Assembly: GCA_023384495.1 (NCBI GenBank)
Contig: JAHDWG010000006.1
Location: forward strand, 1-41,398
From: Caldilineaceae bacterium
GTDB lineage: Bacteria; Chloroflexota; Anaerolineae; Caldilineales; Caldilineaceae
Direction: 5' to 3'
DNA: 41,398 nucleotides
How positions within the stretch are numbered: position 1 is the stretch's first letter; every line of letters begins with the position of its first letter. Below are positions 9,601 to 17,453 of this stretch, piece by piece. The translations under genes and the position numbers were made by a program. The notes below the pieces were generated by a model. The model had not been told where the DNA came from. It searched no databases and worked only from the letters and a program-made list of their open reading frames with translations.

Positions 9601-10224
9601 CAGGGCGCGCCCGCGGTGGGCGTGAACATGGGCAGGGTCGATAAGGGCGGCAATGTCGGCTTCGCTCAGCTTCTCGACCTTGCTGACTTCGTGCGAGGTG
9701 CGGAAGCCGTCGAACACATGCAGGAAGGGCACGCGCGCCGCCAACGTGGCGGCCTGGGTGATGAGAGCAAAGTCCATCACTTCTTGTACCGAGTTGGCAA
9801 AGAGCATGCCCCACCCAGTGGCGCGGGCAGCCATGACGTCGCTGTGATCGCCAAAAATCGAGAGACCCTGGGCGGCCAACGAGCGGGCGGCAATGTGAAA
9901 GACCGTGCTGGTCAGCTCCCCGGCAATCTTGTACATATTGGGGATCATGAGCAGCAGCCCCTGGCTGGCCGTGAAGGTGGTGGTCAGCGCGCCTGTTTGC
10001 AACGCGCCGTGGACGGCGCCCGCTGCGCCTCCCTCAGATTGCATCTCCACCACCAGCGGCGTGGTGCCCCACAGGTTCTTCTCGCCTCGGGCGCTCCACA
10101 GATCGGCCAGTTCGCCCATGGGCGACGCCGGCGTAATCGGGTAAATGGCAATGATCTCGTTGGTTTTATAGGCAACATGCGCCGCTGCATCGTTGCCGTC
10201 AATGGTTACTTGTTCCCGCACCAT
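6664..10224 (-). CDS. nifJ: Pyruvate:ferredoxin (flavodoxin) oxidoreductase
   Basis: 1186 residues, the full length of the one-chain enzyme that oxidises pyruvate and CoA to acetyl-CoA and CO2 with reduced ferredoxin or flavodoxin. In order: the N-terminal pyruvate-binding domain with [36 protein letters not shown] near 370; two [4Fe-4S] motifs [12 protein letters not shown] (about 700) and [12 protein letters not shown] (about 755); the proximal-cluster cysteines [14 protein letters not shown] (about 830) and [18 protein letters not shown]; and the thiamine-pyrophosphate motif [15 protein letters not shown] (about 980). All key residues are present. An odd insertion of about 15 residues ([15 protein letters not shown], about 353-367) just before GGRYGLSS is encoded by copy B of the local repeat. 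The DHODH-like gene follows and a CBS gene precedes. Confidence 0.97.
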   Translation of the reverse strand: MVREQVTIDGNDAAAHVAYKTNEIIAIYPITPASPMGELADLWSARGEKNLWGTTPLVVEMQSEGGAAGAVHGALQTGALTTTFTASQGLLLMIPNMYKIAGELTSTVFHIAARSLAAQGLSIFGDHSDVMAARATGWGMLFANSVQEVMDFALITQAATLAARVPFLHVFDGFRTSHEVSKVEKLSEADIAALIDPAHVHAHRGRALTPDAPVIRGTAQNPDVYFQARETVNPFYLATPDIVQNAMDQLAGRTGRQYHLFDYVGAPDAERVMVLMGSGCETAEETINHLVAEGAKVGMVKVRLYRPFAVERFLAALPATTQAIAVLDRTKEPGSAGEPLYQDVVTAVYEGAMNDGLSSMVHRPSSIKIIGGRYGLSSKEFTPAMVKAVFDELTKPAPKNHFTIGIFDDVTHTSLDFDPMFDIESPETVRAIFWGLGSDGTVGANKNSIKIIGEETPNFAQGYFVYDSKKSGARTVSHLRFGPKPIRGAYLINRANFVAVHQFGFLQLYDMLEPSEPGSVLLLNAPYAPDAVWDHLPRRVQEQVIDKGLKVYAIDAYKVAQELGLGGRINTIMQTCFFAISGVLPRDEAIDQIKQAIRKTYGKRGEPIVRKNFAAVDATLEHLHELAIPATVTSTLRMPAIVPAHAPAFVQEVTAMMMANKGDLLPVSALPIDGTYPSGTTQWEKRNITQEVPVWEPDLCIQCGKCVFVCPHSVIRAKVLEPEALADAPEGFLTADARWREFPGQQYTLQVAVEDCTGCTLCVEVCPAKDKRAVGRKAINMAPQLPLREEGRKFWEYFEQLPEQAPDASLNWGQVKNVQLLEPLFEFSGACAGCGETPYLKLISQIYGDRAIIANATGCSSIYGGNLPTTPWAQNAAGRGPAWSNSLFEDNAEFGLGMRLTLDKQLEYAAELVDQLRGVIGEELAEALLGNEQADNAAINHQRELVAELKQKLAGLDDLQARDLLSLADKLVKKVVWIVGGDGWAYDIGFGGLDHVLASGHNVNILVLDTEVYSNTGGQSSKSTPLAAVAKFAAGGKPTGKKDLGLIAMSYGNVYVAHVAMGANDRQTLQAIQEAESYDGPSLVIAYSHCIAHGINMAKGLEQQALATQSGHWPLYRYDPRRKAEGKNPFQLDSKAPSIDLKAYAYNENRYRVLEQTNPVAAAELMARAQAAVKERWQVYEELAKG
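9124..9165 (-). repeat. Palindromic repeat copy B inside nifJ
   Basis: The 12-mer GATAGACGATGG at 9124-9135 is identical to those of copies A and C and is followed by related CCATAGACGATAGGCCATCG sequence. Its length leaves the nifJ frame open and it encodes the insertion [15 protein letters not shown] at a position where the family is normally short. Confidence 0.75.
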
Positions 10225-10251
10225 GATTGTGTCTCCGTTCGGACTGTGGAC

Positions 10252-10283
10252 GATAGACGATGGTCATCGTCTATGGCCCATCG
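10252..10283 (-). repeat. Palindromic repeat copy C upstream of nifJ
   Basis: GATAGACGATGG at 10252-10263. ATAGACGATG (10253-10262) and CATCGTCTAT (10265-10274) form a 10-bp stem with a two-base gap, followed by another CCATCGTC. It fills the gap between the CBS gene stop and the nifJ start and could form a hairpin in the mRNA. Confidence 0.8.
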
Positions 10284-10715
10284 TCATTTTTCTTCTGTCT
10301 CCACCACAAAGCGGCAGAGATCCGTCTCTGTCAGGATGCCGGCGATGCGTTTTCCGTCGAGCACGGGCACGCCGCCGATCTTGTGTTCGAGCATCAGGCG
10401 CGCCGCCTCACGCATGGAAGTGTCTGGGGAGACCGTAACTGGATTCGGGGTCATGATCTCGCGGATCTCCATCGTTGCGGTCAGAAAGTGGCTCTCCCAG
10501 GCGTCACGAGTTTCTAGCGAGGCGCGGCTTTTGGGGTGGGCGGCGCGAATGTCACCCCAAGTGACGATGCCGACCAGTTCGTCGTTGTCGTTGAGCACCA
10601 ACAACCGGCGCACTTCGTTGAGCCGCATCAGATGATAGGCCACGGAGACGCCCACTTTGCTGTCTACCGTAATCGGCTTGGGGGACATCCATTCTCTGAC
10701 AAGGGATTTGGTCAT
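10284..10715 (-). CDS. Tandem CBS-domain protein (second of three)
   Basis: 143 residues, two CBS motifs and nothing else. CBS1: VREWMSPKPITVDSKVGVSV to GIVTWGDIRAAH. CBS2: IREIMTPNPVTVSPDTSM to GILTETDLCRFV. The T-x-x-D ribose-binding ends are intact in both. An AAGGA ribosome site lies upstream of ATG 10715. The gene sits 59 bases upstream of nifJ on the same strand, so it may be co-transcribed with the oxidoreductase. A family member could regulate a partner according to ATP/AMP ratio, but the partner is not evident. Confidence 0.92.
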   Translation of the reverse strand: MTKSLVREWMSPKPITVDSKVGVSVAYHLMRLNEVRRLLVLNDNDELVGIVTWGDIRAAHPKSRASLETRDAWESHFLTATMEIREIMTPNPVTVSPDTSMREAARLMLEHKIGGVPVLDGKRIAGILTETDLCRFVVETEEK

Positions 10716-10824
10716 TAGGTTGTTTGTCCTTCAATGCTATGGGCGCCGAAAATTCTACGCCACTTATGGGGATAGGCGGTGATGATCCCAACTGCAACCA
10801 TCGCGTTTTCAAAGCAACCGCACT

Positions 10825-11256
10825 TTATGAACTGCTGACCTGGTTGGTGGCCATGGCGACGAACCTCTTGAAGATATCGGTCTCAGTGATCACGCCGACA
10901 ATGCGGTCTTGCTCGTCGACCACCGGCAGCCCCCCGATCTTCTTTTCGACCATGAGCCGGGCTGCCTCCACCAGTGGCGTGGTGGGCGCAACAGCAACGA
11001 CCTTTTCGGTCATGATGTCGCGCACAGTCAAGCGCCAGAGCAGATAGTTGAGCTCCCACACGCTGAGCGAGGTGGCCGGTGACGGCGACGCGTGAAGTAG
11101 ATCACGCTCGGAGACGATACCGACGAGCCGGTTTGCACTGTCCACAACAGGCAGGCGCCGGATCTTGCTGGCCTGCATGAGCTTGAGCGCGTCTTGAAAC
11201 GGCGTCTCGGCAGTAACGGTAATCGCGGGTGAACTCATATAGTCTTGCACTTGCAT
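10825..11256 (-). CDS. Tandem CBS-domain protein (third of three)
   Basis: 143 residues, again a bare Bateman module: CBS1 from [20 protein letters not shown] to [12 protein letters not shown], and CBS2 from [18 protein letters not shown] to [12 protein letters not shown]. It is closer to the other two copies in layout than to CBS domains fused to enzymes, so local duplication is likely. AAGGAGAGG precedes ATG 11256. It is the first gene of the minus-strand block that continues through nifJ, and 311 bases separate it from the divergent UlaG-like gene. Confidence 0.92.
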   Translation of the reverse strand: MQVQDYMSSPAITVTAETPFQDALKLMQASKIRRLPVVDSANRLVGIVSERDLLHASPSPATSLSVWELNYLLWRLTVRDIMTEKVVAVAPTTPLVEAARLMVEKKIGGLPVVDEQDRIVGVITETDIFKRFVAMATNQVSSS

Positions 11257-11485
11257 GGCCTATCCTCTCCTTTTTCTGATCATCACCCGTGTTGCTGGCC
11301 GGATGGATACAGAGCGCCGAACGCTATGTTTCTCGGTGGCAAACACAAGTTCTGGTAGATTCACTATAACAAGGAAGTTGACTGCCCGACCATACACAGG
11401 CGGCGGGAATTGATGCTGGCCGCGCGCATGGACTTATGCCTGGTCAACTGGCCAGGACAATCGACAAGTGAGGGTTCGTACGAAG

Positions 11486-11514
11486 TTGCAGAGGTTGTAT
11501 GGAAACACTATAAT
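11486..11514 (+). promoter_or_regulatory. Sigma70-type promoter for the UlaG-like gene
   Basis: TTGCAG at 11486-11491, a 17-base spacer and a perfect TATAAT at 11509-11514. The start of transcription should be near 11521, leaving a leader of about 47 bases before ATG 11568. The rest of the 11257-11485 gap shows no gene. Confidence 0.75.
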
Positions 11515-11567
11515 CGCAGCACAAATGGGTTGTCAAGAATCCACCGCAGGTCGTTGAGGAGCGAATA

Positions 11568-12410
11568 ATGATTCAGCCCATGCTGGCTGGCCAAGATCTG
11601 TTAGCCGATATCGCCCACGCCCACCACAAAGCAGGTCATCTTCATCTGTGGTGGTTGGGGCAAAGCGGCTTTCTAGTACAGTGGCAGGGTCGCCATCTCC
11701 TGTTTGACCCCTATCTATCTGATTCACTGACCCACAAATATGCCGCCACCGACAAACCACACATCCGTATGACCGCGCAGGTGATCGCCCCCGAGCAGCT
11801 GGACTTTGTCAATGTGGTCACGTCGAGCCACAACCACACCGACCACCTGGATGCAGAGACGTTGCGCCCGCTCATGGCCGCCAATCCAGCAATCACCCTG
11901 GTGATCCCCGAAGCCAACCGGGCGTTCGTGGCCGAGCGCCTCCAGTGTGACCTGGCGTGGCCTATCGGGCTGGATGACAGCGCATCGACGACAGTGGGCC
12001 CATTCACCATCACGGCGCTGCCGGCAGCCCACGAGCAGCTCGAACAGGATGCGGCAGGCCGTCACAGATTTTTGGGCTACGTCGTCCAGTGCGGCCGATG
12101 GATAATCTATCATAGCGGTGATACAGTCTGGTATGCGGGGATGGTCGAACGGCTGCGGCAATGGGCGATCGATGTGGCGATCCTGCCCATTAACGGGCGC
12201 TCGCCCGAACGCCGTGTCGCCGGCAACCTCAACGGCCCAGAGGCGGCCCAACTCGCCAAGGCAATTGGCGCGCGCGTGGTCATCCCTTGTCACTACGAGA
12301 TGTTCACTTTCAATACCGCGTCGCCTGATGCGTTTGTGGCCAAGTGCCAACAGCTCGAACAACCATACTGCGTGCTGCGGGCGGGCGAGCGCTGGAGCAG
12401 TGACGGGTGA
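11568..12410 (+). CDS. UlaG-like metallo-beta-lactamase-fold hydrolase
   Basis: 280 residues. The metal-binding motif is SSHNHTDHLD (HxHxDH) near residues 87-96, followed by HSGDT near residue 183 and PCHYEMF near residue 243, the layout of the UlaG/L-ascorbate-6-phosphate lactonase branch of the metallo-beta-lactamase superfamily. It also has an N-terminal LWWLGQSGFLVQW strand typical of that branch. A GAGGAG ribosome site precedes the ATG. It heads a plus-strand run with a permease and a phosphotransferase. No other ascorbate-pathway genes are nearby, so the family name should not be read as substrate proof; a phosphodiester or lactone substrate are both possible. Confidence 0.85.
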   Translation: MIQPMLAGQDLLADIAHAHHKAGHLHLWWLGQSGFLVQWQGRHLLFDPYLSDSLTHKYAATDKPHIRMTAQVIAPEQLDFVNVVTSSHNHTDHLDAETLRPLMAANPAITLVIPEANRAFVAERLQCDLAWPIGLDDSASTTVGPFTITALPAAHEQLEQDAAGRHRFLGYVVQCGRWIIYHSGDTVWYAGMVERLRQWAIDVAILPINGRSPERRVAGNLNGPEAAQLAKAIGARVVIPCHYEMFTFNTASPDAFVAKCQQLEQPYCVLRAGERWSSDG

Positions 12411-12499
12411 GACATCGCGCACACTATCGCTGGGCGCGCTCACATCATCGCAGATCCTCCAGCCTCCAGCCCCTTGTCGCCAGTCTCTAGTCTCCACCT

Positions 12500-13735
12500 A
12501 TGCTCCCATCCTACCTGACCTTCTGGCCGTCGCTCATCCTCGTCGCCGTGACCATTGTGGGCGTGGCGGTGGGGCGCTACCCTGGGCTGCGCATGAACAG
12601 GGCCACTATCGCGCTGACGGGCGCCACATTGCTGATTGTGCTGGGCGCAATGACACTGGACGAAGCCTTTGCCGCCCTTGACCTGAACACGCTGACGTTG
12701 CTCTTTGCCATGATGATCCTCAATGCAAATCTGCGCCGCGCCGGTTTTTTTCAACTAGTGGCAAACGGTGTGGTGCACTGGGCGCAATCGCCGCGGCAAC
12801 TGCTGGCGTTGTTGATTGTCTCCGCCGGCGCCTTGTCTGCTATCTTTCTCAACGACACCATTGTGCTCGTCTTCACACCATTGGTGCTGGCGATCTGTCG
12901 CTCGCTGGATCAGCGTCCGATCCCCTACCTGGTGGCGCTGGCCACGGCGACCAATGTCGGATCGGTCGCCACCATCACCGGCAACCCGCAGAACATGATC
13001 ATTGGCATCGCATCGGCAATCCCGTTCGTGCAGTTTACGGCCAATCTGGCCCCGGCTGCGCTTGGTGGGATGGTAGTGATCTGGCTCGTGATTGTCATTG
13101 TCTATCGACGGGACTTTGCGGCGCGCGGCTTTGTCAAACCGCCTGCCATTGCCGTCGAGACGCGCCGCTCTCTCTTGCGCAAGGCGATGATCGCCACGGG
13201 GCTGATGGTTGTCGCCTTTGTGACGGGCTTCCCGATCCCGTTGGCGGCGCTGGCCGCGGCGTCGCTACTGCTCATCAGCCGCCGCACCGAGCCGGAGGCC
13301 GTTTTTCGCGAAGTGGATTGGTCGTTGCTTGTCTTTTTTGCGGGTTTGTTTATGGTGACGGGCGCGCTGGAGACGCTCGGCGTCAGCGAGCAACTATTTT
13401 CGTTGGCCGAGCCGGTGGCGCAACGGGGCATTGCCGCGCTGACCGTGGTGAGCGCCATCCTCAGCAACCTGGTGTCGAATGTGCCGGCTGTGCTGCTGTT
13501 TCGGCCCTTTGTGCCCCAGTTCCCCAACCCCGAACAGACATGGCTCACGCTGGCTATGGCAACAACGCTGGCCGGCAACCTGACGCTGCTCGGCTCGGTC
13601 GCCAATCTCATCGTCGCTGAAAGCGCGCGCAGCCAGGGCGTGCAACTGAGCTTCAACGAGTATCTCAAGGCCGGTATCCCTATCACACTCTTCAGCCTGT
13701 TGATCGGTGTTGGGTGGCTGTCGCTACTGTTCTAG
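12500..13735 (+). CDS. SLC13/ArsB-NhaD superfamily anion permease
   Basis: 411 residues with about ten to eleven hydrophobic membrane segments. ALSAIFLNDTIVLVFTPLVL and NVGSVATITGNPQNMIIG match the two conserved hairpin regions of the ion transporter superfamily that holds ArsB, NhaD and CitT; the second half repeats the pattern with SNLVSNVPAVLLF and AGNLTLLGSVANLIV. The protein should sit in the cytoplasmic membrane and move an anion with protons or sodium. It lies 89 bases after the UlaG-like gene, and the phosphotransferase starts 12 bases after its stop. The cargo cannot be told from the sequence: arsenite, dicarboxylate, sulfate and citrate carriers all share the fold. No ars regulator or reductase is nearby. 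Confidence 0.85.
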   Translation: MLPSYLTFWPSLILVAVTIVGVAVGRYPGLRMNRATIALTGATLLIVLGAMTLDEAFAALDLNTLTLLFAMMILNANLRRAGFFQLVANGVVHWAQSPRQLLALLIVSAGALSAIFLNDTIVLVFTPLVLAICRSLDQRPIPYLVALATATNVGSVATITGNPQNMIIGIASAIPFVQFTANLAPAALGGMVVIWLVIVIVYRRDFAARGFVKPPAIAVETRRSLLRKAMIATGLMVVAFVTGFPIPLAALAAASLLLISRRTEPEAVFREVDWSLLVFFAGLFMVTGALETLGVSEQLFSLAEPVAQRGIAALTVVSAILSNLVSNVPAVLLFRPFVPQFPNPEQTWLTLAMATTLAGNLTLLGSVANLIVAESARSQGVQLSFNEYLKAGIPITLFSLLIGVGWLSLLF

Positions 13736-13747
13736 CTCTAGAAAGGC

Positions 13748-14650
13748 ATGATGACCATAACGCAACCAGACCCAATACCCGACCCCTATCTGCGCCTGAT
13801 TCGGGAGCACCGGCCCGAGCTAGCGGGTGGCGAGATGCAGCTCAATCGCGACGGCCTGGCCAATGATGTGGTGATCGTCAATCGGGAATGGTGTTTTCGC
13901 TTCCCCAAAAATGACGCCGGACACCAGGCATTGGCGCGTGAGAGCAAGATCCTGCACGTGGTGCAGCAGCATGTCGCCTTGCCTACGCCTAGGTTCGAGT
14001 GGCTGGGTGAGCAATGTGTGCTCTATCACTTTATCGATGGCGAACCCCTCAGCCGCAACACACTGCTGCGGCAGGATCGTTTCATACAAGACAGAGTGGC
14101 CGAACAACTGGCGCGTTTTCTCCGCGAGCTTCACACGATCTCCACGGCGGCGCTGGCATCGCTGTCCCTTCCCGCCCCGGCCCAGCCCACACCCGATGAA
14201 TGGCTGACCCGCTTCGAGACCATCGAGCGTCAGCTCTACCCCTTTCTGTGGGCCGACCAGAAGGCCTGGCTGGCAGAGCTCTTTGGCCCAGTGCGCAGCG
14301 GCGCGCTCGATTTGCGTTTCGAGCCGGCGCTGATCCACGACGATTTGGCTGCCTACCACATGCTCTTCGACCCGGTCGCGGGGCAGCTCAGCGGCGTCAT
14401 CGATTTCGGTGTAGCCAGCCTGGGCGACCCGGCCAGCGACTTTGCGCTGCTCATCAACACGTTGGGAGAGTCGTTTGTGCAGCGCATGATCCCTCATTAC
14501 CCGGCCATCGAAGCCGCGCTCGACCGGGCGCGCTTTCATGCGGGTATGCTCGAACTGTGGTGGGTGCAGCAGGGGCTGGCCACCAACGACCTCTCGTGGT
14601 TCATGGTGCATATCGGCCGCGCCCGCGATGTGATGCCGATAGCAAAATAG
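13748..14650 (+). CDS. APH(2'')-like phosphotransferase
   Basis: 300 residues of the APH fold. The catalytic loop reads LIHDDLAAYHMLFD: the usual HxDxxxxN has His in place of Asn, a substitution known from the APH(2'') branch of aminoglycoside kinases. The metal loop GVIDFGVASLGDPASDFA is intact, and the N-lobe shows FPKNDAGHQALARESKIL with the ATP-site Lys and Glu. The start may be ATG 13748 or 13751; AAAGG is closer to ideal for the second. It follows the permease by 12 bases and so is probably in the same operon. Most chromosomal members of this branch have unknown natural substrates, so antibiotic resistance is not implied. Confidence 0.82.
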   Translation: MMTITQPDPIPDPYLRLIREHRPELAGGEMQLNRDGLANDVVIVNREWCFRFPKNDAGHQALARESKILHVVQQHVALPTPRFEWLGEQCVLYHFIDGEPLSRNTLLRQDRFIQDRVAEQLARFLRELHTISTAALASLSLPAPAQPTPDEWLTRFETIERQLYPFLWADQKAWLAELFGPVRSGALDLRFEPALIHDDLAAYHMLFDPVAGQLSGVIDFGVASLGDPASDFALLINTLGESFVQRMIPHYPAIEAALDRARFHAGMLELWWVQQGLATNDLSWFMVHIGRARDVMPIAK

Positions 14651-14988
14651 CCTACAAATAACCACAAATTGAAGAGATTGTGGCAGCGAGGCCTGTGGCT
14701 ACACGCCAGCCGGCGCCTGGCGCGCGTTCACTGTGCAAACCCGCGCACCGTCAGCTATTGGTCCGAATCGAATGTCAAAGGGGTCAAACAAGATCGATCA
14801 ACGATGATTAAACTGTGAATCAGGATAATCAATCTGCAACACGATCATAATAAGTAACGAAAACCAACCTGACGAAAACTGCCGGAACAAACACCCCCCC
14901 CCATCCGTCTGGTAGCAGAGAAAGATAGATGCAGGGCGTCCGTAGGGGAATCGTAGCTTACAATCGCCCTAGACAAGGATGAAGAACA
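14651..14988. other. Intergenic region without a gene
   Basis: 338 bases between the phosphotransferase and the beta-propeller gene. The middle, about 14760-14870, is AT-rich. A run of nine C lies at 14894-14902. TACAAT at 14959-14964 could be a -10 box, but no convincing -35 is seen. No coding or RNA gene is supported. Confidence 0.5.
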
Positions 14989-16200
14989 ATGTTGAACGCA
15001 CGAATGAACCGCATCCTCATGATCGTGGCCGCAACCGTTTTGACCATTGCGGTCTTTGCCGGCGCCGTTAACGGCAGCACCTCTGTGGCAACCAAGCCGA
15101 GCTTGGAGAATGTACGTGAGTTTGCCGCTACGCCGCACAACATTAGCTACGCAATCGATGGTGGGGTTCTCTATGCCGGTGGAAGCTATGGTTGGGCTGA
15201 AGTGAGCGCGCCCGAAGGCATCATTGCCGGCGCGGTAGCGGTGGACCCGCACAACGCCGAAACGATCTACCTGGGCGCCGCTAACGAACTTGCCCTGTAC
15301 CGCTCGACTGACAGTGGCCGCACCTGGCTGCGCGTGCCGCTTAGCGACCAGCTTGTCGGGGGCGTCACCGCCATCGCCGTGGATCGGGCGCAGCGCCTGG
15401 TCTATGTGGGCACCGACACTGCCGGGCTGTTCCGCCTGCGCGATGTGGGTTCGAGCATGATCAGCGGCGGCCATCTGCGGCTCGACGAGCCGGTTCTCGA
15501 TGTGGCGGCTGCCAGCACGGGCGATGGTATGGCCTTTGCCCGCACTCGCACGCAGCTCTATCGGGCCGAGAATTTTGGCCTCAACTGGGTGGCCGTGGAC
15601 AACCTCGGCAGCGCGCCGACCGCGCTGGCGATTGCCGATACATCGCCGGTTACGGTCTATGTGGGCACCAGCGACCGGGGGTTGCTCAAGAGCAGTGACG
15701 GGCGCAGCTGGGCCCTGGCCAACGAGGGTTTGGGGCTGGTCCCCGGCTCCCGTTTGCAGGTTGACGCGCTGGCGATTGACCCGCTTCAGCCAGACGTGGT
15801 CTATGTGGCGACGAGCTATCTCTATGGCTCAACCGAGCTGCACCAAAGCCCGGTGGGGGTGGCGATGAGCACCGACGGCGCACAGAGCTGGGCCACGCTG
15901 CACACCGACCGCAACGTAGCGGTGGCTGACTTGCTGCCCGTGAGTGGCCGCACAGGCGCTGTCTATGCCGTCACCAACGTGAGCCGTACGCCGCAGCCGC
16001 TGGGGGATGCGCCCGTTGCGCCGGCCTTCGTGGCCGATGTCGGTGAGCTGGCTGGCCCAGCCGCAACGACCAACCTGGTTGCCTGGTTTGTCGCTTCGCT
16101 GGCGGCCCTGGCCCTGGCCTACGCCGTCGTCAATGACCTGCGCAGCCGCCGCCCCGCCGCCGGTCAGCCGCTGGCAAAAGGCTCGGTGCGCAACGGATAG
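14989..16200 (+). CDS. Membrane-anchored BNR/sialidase-like beta-propeller protein
   Basis: 403 residues. An N-terminal hydrophobic segment (about residues 7-28, ILMIVAATVLTIAVFAGAV) is a signal peptide or anchor. The middle holds several repeats of the BNR/Ycf48-like type, with Asp-box words such as STDSGRTWLR, SSDGRSWALA and STDGAQSWATL, each followed by a V(V/I)YVGT-type strand. A C-terminal membrane helix (about 361-381, NLVAWFVASLAALALAYAVV) is followed by a basic tail. The propeller should therefore face outside and be tethered at the C-terminus. AAGGA lies upstream of the ATG. No catalytic sialidase Arg triad can be assigned, so a binding or assembly role is more likely than glycosidase activity. 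Confidence 0.8.
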   Translation: MLNARMNRILMIVAATVLTIAVFAGAVNGSTSVATKPSLENVREFAATPHNISYAIDGGVLYAGGSYGWAEVSAPEGIIAGAVAVDPHNAETIYLGAANELALYRSTDSGRTWLRVPLSDQLVGGVTAIAVDRAQRLVYVGTDTAGLFRLRDVGSSMISGGHLRLDEPVLDVAAASTGDGMAFARTRTQLYRAENFGLNWVAVDNLGSAPTALAIADTSPVTVYVGTSDRGLLKSSDGRSWALANEGLGLVPGSRLQVDALAIDPLQPDVVYVATSYLYGSTELHQSPVGVAMSTDGAQSWATLHTDRNVAVADLLPVSGRTGAVYAVTNVSRTPQPLGDAPVAPAFVADVGELAGPAATTNLVAWFVASLAALALAYAVVNDLRSRRPAAGQPLAKGSVRNG

Positions 16201-16242
16201 AGATAGTCATCCCCGGATTGTTGAGGGATAGACTCAGACATC

Positions 16243-16277
16243 AAGAGAGCGCCTAATATTAGGCGCTCTCTTTGTTT
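16243..16277 (+). terminator. Rho-independent terminator after the beta-propeller gene
   Basis: A perfect palindrome from 16243 to 16272 centred on TAATATTA, with AGAGAGCGCC and GGCGCTCTCT arms, followed by TTGTTTATTTT. It lies between the convergent propeller and GT2 genes. Confidence 0.88.
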
Positions 16278-16360
16278 ATTTTGATCTTAGGGACAAACAA
16301 CACCCATCGGTGGGAACGCCGCCATCCCTGGTGGCGGCAGGTTGGGGCGATCCCCATGCG

Positions 16361-17176
16361 TCATGCCGCGGGTAGGTTGTCGGCAACGGCAGTGGGGGGT
16401 GGGCCATCGTAATAGCCCCGGCGCCCGTTGAGGCGGATGCGCAACAGCTCCGTCACCATGCTGATGGTGTTCTGGATCGGGCGGATGCGGCTATTTTGCC
16501 CATAGTACCAGTGGACAGGCACCTCGACCATGCGCAGGCCGTGCAGCCCGGCAATGTGCAGGATTTCCACATCAAAGCCCCAACCGTCGATGCGCTGCAA
16601 GGGGAAAACCAAGAGCGCCGCCTCGCGTGTAAAGCATTTGAAGCCGCACTGCGTATCTTGCACACCGGGGACAGCGAGCGTGCGCACGAGAAAATTGAAG
16701 ACGCGGCCCATCAGGTGGCGCACCCACGGCTCGCCGTGGCGCACGGCTCCCGGCCCTTCGCGACTGGCAATAGCCACATCAAAGGCCCGCGCCGGCAACG
16801 CCGGGGGGAGAAACTTGCTCACTTCGTCGATCGGCACAGCCAGATCGGCGTCCGACATAATGCGATATTCGCCGTGCGCCCTCAGCATCCCCGCTTTGAC
16901 CGCCACACCCTTGCCCTGCGCCGTGTGCAACAGGTGAATGCGGAACGGATCATCGGCGCGTACGTCGTGGTGGCAGAAATGCTCGACCACCGCCGATGTA
17001 TCGTCTGTCGATCCGTTCTCGACGACGATCACCTCAGACCGGTAGGGCTGGCGTCGCAAAAATTCGGCAACCTTATGCAGGGTTGGCGGCAGACGCTTAC
17101 CTTCGTTATAGGCGGGGATGATAATGCTCAAAAACGGCGACTGTTCCAAGTCACCCACGTGCCTGGTTCTCCTCAT
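16361..17176 (-). CDS. Family 2 glycosyltransferase, dolichyl-phosphate glucosyl/mannosyltransferase-like
   Basis: About 271 residues of a GT-A fold. FLSIIIPAYNEGKRLPPTL opens the nucleotide-sugar domain, VIVVENGSTDDTSAVV follows, and the metal-binding DxD is MSDADLAVP. VQDTQCGFKCFTREAALLVF and GWGFDVEIL match the acceptor region of the DPM1/ALG5 group. The enzyme should transfer a sugar from a nucleotide donor to a lipid phosphate at the membrane. No C-terminal membrane helices are present. The start is uncertain: ATG 17176 has no ribosome site, while GTG 17158 has AGGAG ten bases upstream. The frame stays open to 17380, but that region has inverted repeats and reads as non-coding. Confidence 0.85.
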   Translation of the reverse strand: MRRTRHVGDLEQSPFLSIIIPAYNEGKRLPPTLHKVAEFLRRQPYRSEVIVVENGSTDDTSAVVEHFCHHDVRADDPFRIHLLHTAQGKGVAVKAGMLRAHGEYRIMSDADLAVPIDEVSKFLPPALPARAFDVAIASREGPGAVRHGEPWVRHLMGRVFNFLVRTLAVPGVQDTQCGFKCFTREAALLVFPLQRIDGWGFDVEILHIAGLHGLRMVEVPVHWYYGQNSRIRPIQNTISMVTELLRIRLNGRRGYYDGPPPTAVADNLPAA

Positions 17177-17220
17177 CGTGATCGCGATCAGGTCGCGAGT
17201 AGGGTCGCAATTGTGTCCTG

Positions 17221-17297
17221 ACTTACGCAGCGCCGGATGATTCTCAGGCGAGACAACGCTGTCAACCAACAAACCATTCGTTAAGGCTTGCGTAAGT
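17221..17297. repeat. MITE-like inverted-repeat pair
   Basis: ACTTACGCA at 17221-17229 and its exact reverse complement TGCGTAAGT at 17289-17297 bound 59 bases with no gene. The pair lies just upstream of the GT2 gene. The terminal words look like those of small insertion-derived elements, but no target duplication is obvious. Confidence 0.4.
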
Positions 17298-17453
17298 GCT
17301 ATGTGTTTGTTGCGCTGCGCTATCGACGCTGGCGGTTGAATATTAGCGGCAATTATAGCGCACTTGGCAAAAAAGGCCACGTAAGCTGGCTATGCAATGC
17401 GCAATCGCGACATGGCGCGCACCGGCTGCCTTCGATTGTCTGTCTACGATTGT

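Noticed and set aside
12430-12498. Repeated CTCCAGCC and CAGTCTCTAGTCTCC words upstream of the permease as a repeat array
   Set aside because: The words are short and irregular, and no second copy of the whole pattern was seen in the window.
14894-14902. Run of nine C as a possible phase-variable tract
   Set aside because: It is not inside a reading frame and is not between identifiable promoter boxes, so a switching role has no support.
14845-15474. Minus-strand frame opposite the beta-propeller gene
   Set aside because: It overlaps a protein with clear repeats and a signal segment on the plus strand and has no ribosome site or domain.
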